DNA from: Geodermatophilaceae bacterium
GTDB taxonomy: Bacteria; Actinomycetota; Actinomycetes; Mycobacteriales; Geodermatophilaceae
Length of the DNA: 21,179 bases
Assembly: GCA_013811805.1 (NCBI GenBank)
Contig: JACCUM010000349.1
Coordinates: forward strand, 1-21,179
Direction of reading: 5' to 3'
Both the position numbers and the translations under genes were made by a program. Shown here in pieces: positions 21,032 through 21,179 of the stretch (its first letter is position 1; each line of letters opens with the position of its first letter). The notes under the pieces were generated by a model, which was given only the letters and a program-made list of their open reading frames with translations, did no database searches and was not told the origin of the DNA.

Positions 21032-21179
21032 TTCTCGGGCCAGACGTCGGCTGCGCGGTGCAGAGCATCTGGTTAGGTGTCCGCAACGCGGCACCGATCC
21101 AAGGAGGGCCATGACCTGCTCGATCATCGCGTCCTCGCGGCGGAGGACCGCCGTCCGGGCGCCGGGCCGCTGATGTTCG
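21032..21179 (+). other. Window-end intergenic stretch with a 20-codon ORF and the possible start of the next gene
   Basis: AAGGAGG at 21101-21107 precedes ATG 21111, which opens a 20-codon frame (MTCSIIASSRRRTAVRAPGR) closing with TGA at 21171-21173. The stop overlaps a further ATG at 21173 (TGATG), after which the window ends. This could be a leader peptide coupled to the next gene, or chance. The ribosome binding site is only about 3-4 bases from the ATG, which is short. Nothing else is recognised from 21032 to 21100. Confidence 0.25.

Overview
The window is high-GC, gene-dense DNA with GTG/TTG starts, frequent 1-13 nt gene overlaps and several start codons preceded by a TAnnnT box 6-7 nt upstream, as in leaderless mRNAs. 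These traits and the gene order hemW / small VapB-like gene / hrcA / dnaJ / HIT / phoH / ybeY / CBS-CorC / CDA-like / era / recO / uppS point to a chromosome of an actinobacterium (Actinomycetota). I cannot name the genus.

Region 1 (1-5452): mostly minus-strand housekeeping genes read right to left. They are a cytidine-deaminase-fold protein without visible zinc ligands, era, recO and uppS (ATGA overlap), then an ABM-type monooxygenase-like protein. Two proline/tyrosine-rich single-pass membrane proteins that both begin MTQPPYG sit at either end of this block; the left one is cut by the window edge. Two small membrane proteins (780-1067 and 3612-4226) lie on the plus strand.

Region 2 (5445-11255): hrcA and dnaJ (2 bp gap, CIRCE-like operator upstream), a HIT hydrolase, phoH, ybeY and a CBS/CorC-type membrane protein. 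This couples heat-shock control to RNA maturation and ribosome assembly (PhoH, YbeY, Era). The rsmE gene often found between dnaJ and HIT in actinobacteria is absent here.

Region 3 (11354-15371): a VapB-like small gene that seems to use a CTG start, an intergenic spacer with two near-identical palindromes, hemW on minus, then a crotonase-family gene and a membrane-anchored metallophosphoesterase on plus, linked by a TGATG junction.

Region 4 (15355-19640): the selenocysteine machinery. selA and selB run leftwards with a 13-nt overlap and selD diverges rightwards. They make selenophosphate (SelD), convert Ser-tRNA(Sec) to Sec-tRNA(Sec) (SelA) and deliver it to UGA codons (SelB). No tRNA-Sec gene and no selenoprotein gene was recognised in the window.

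Region 5 (19641-21179): a hairpin and a long imperfect inverted repeat, a quinone-oxidoreductase-like MDR gene, a 12-bp-stem hairpin, a small two-TM reading frame that appears frame-disrupted, and a 20-codon ORF that overlaps the possible start of the next gene at the window edge.

The core functions are ordinary. The most unusual items are the paired PPYG membrane proteins with a young 18-bp repeat expansion, the CTG start, the twin palindromes, the Glu-Asn-Ala tail of YbeY, and the inverted repeat after selD. I did not find a convincing wholly new system.
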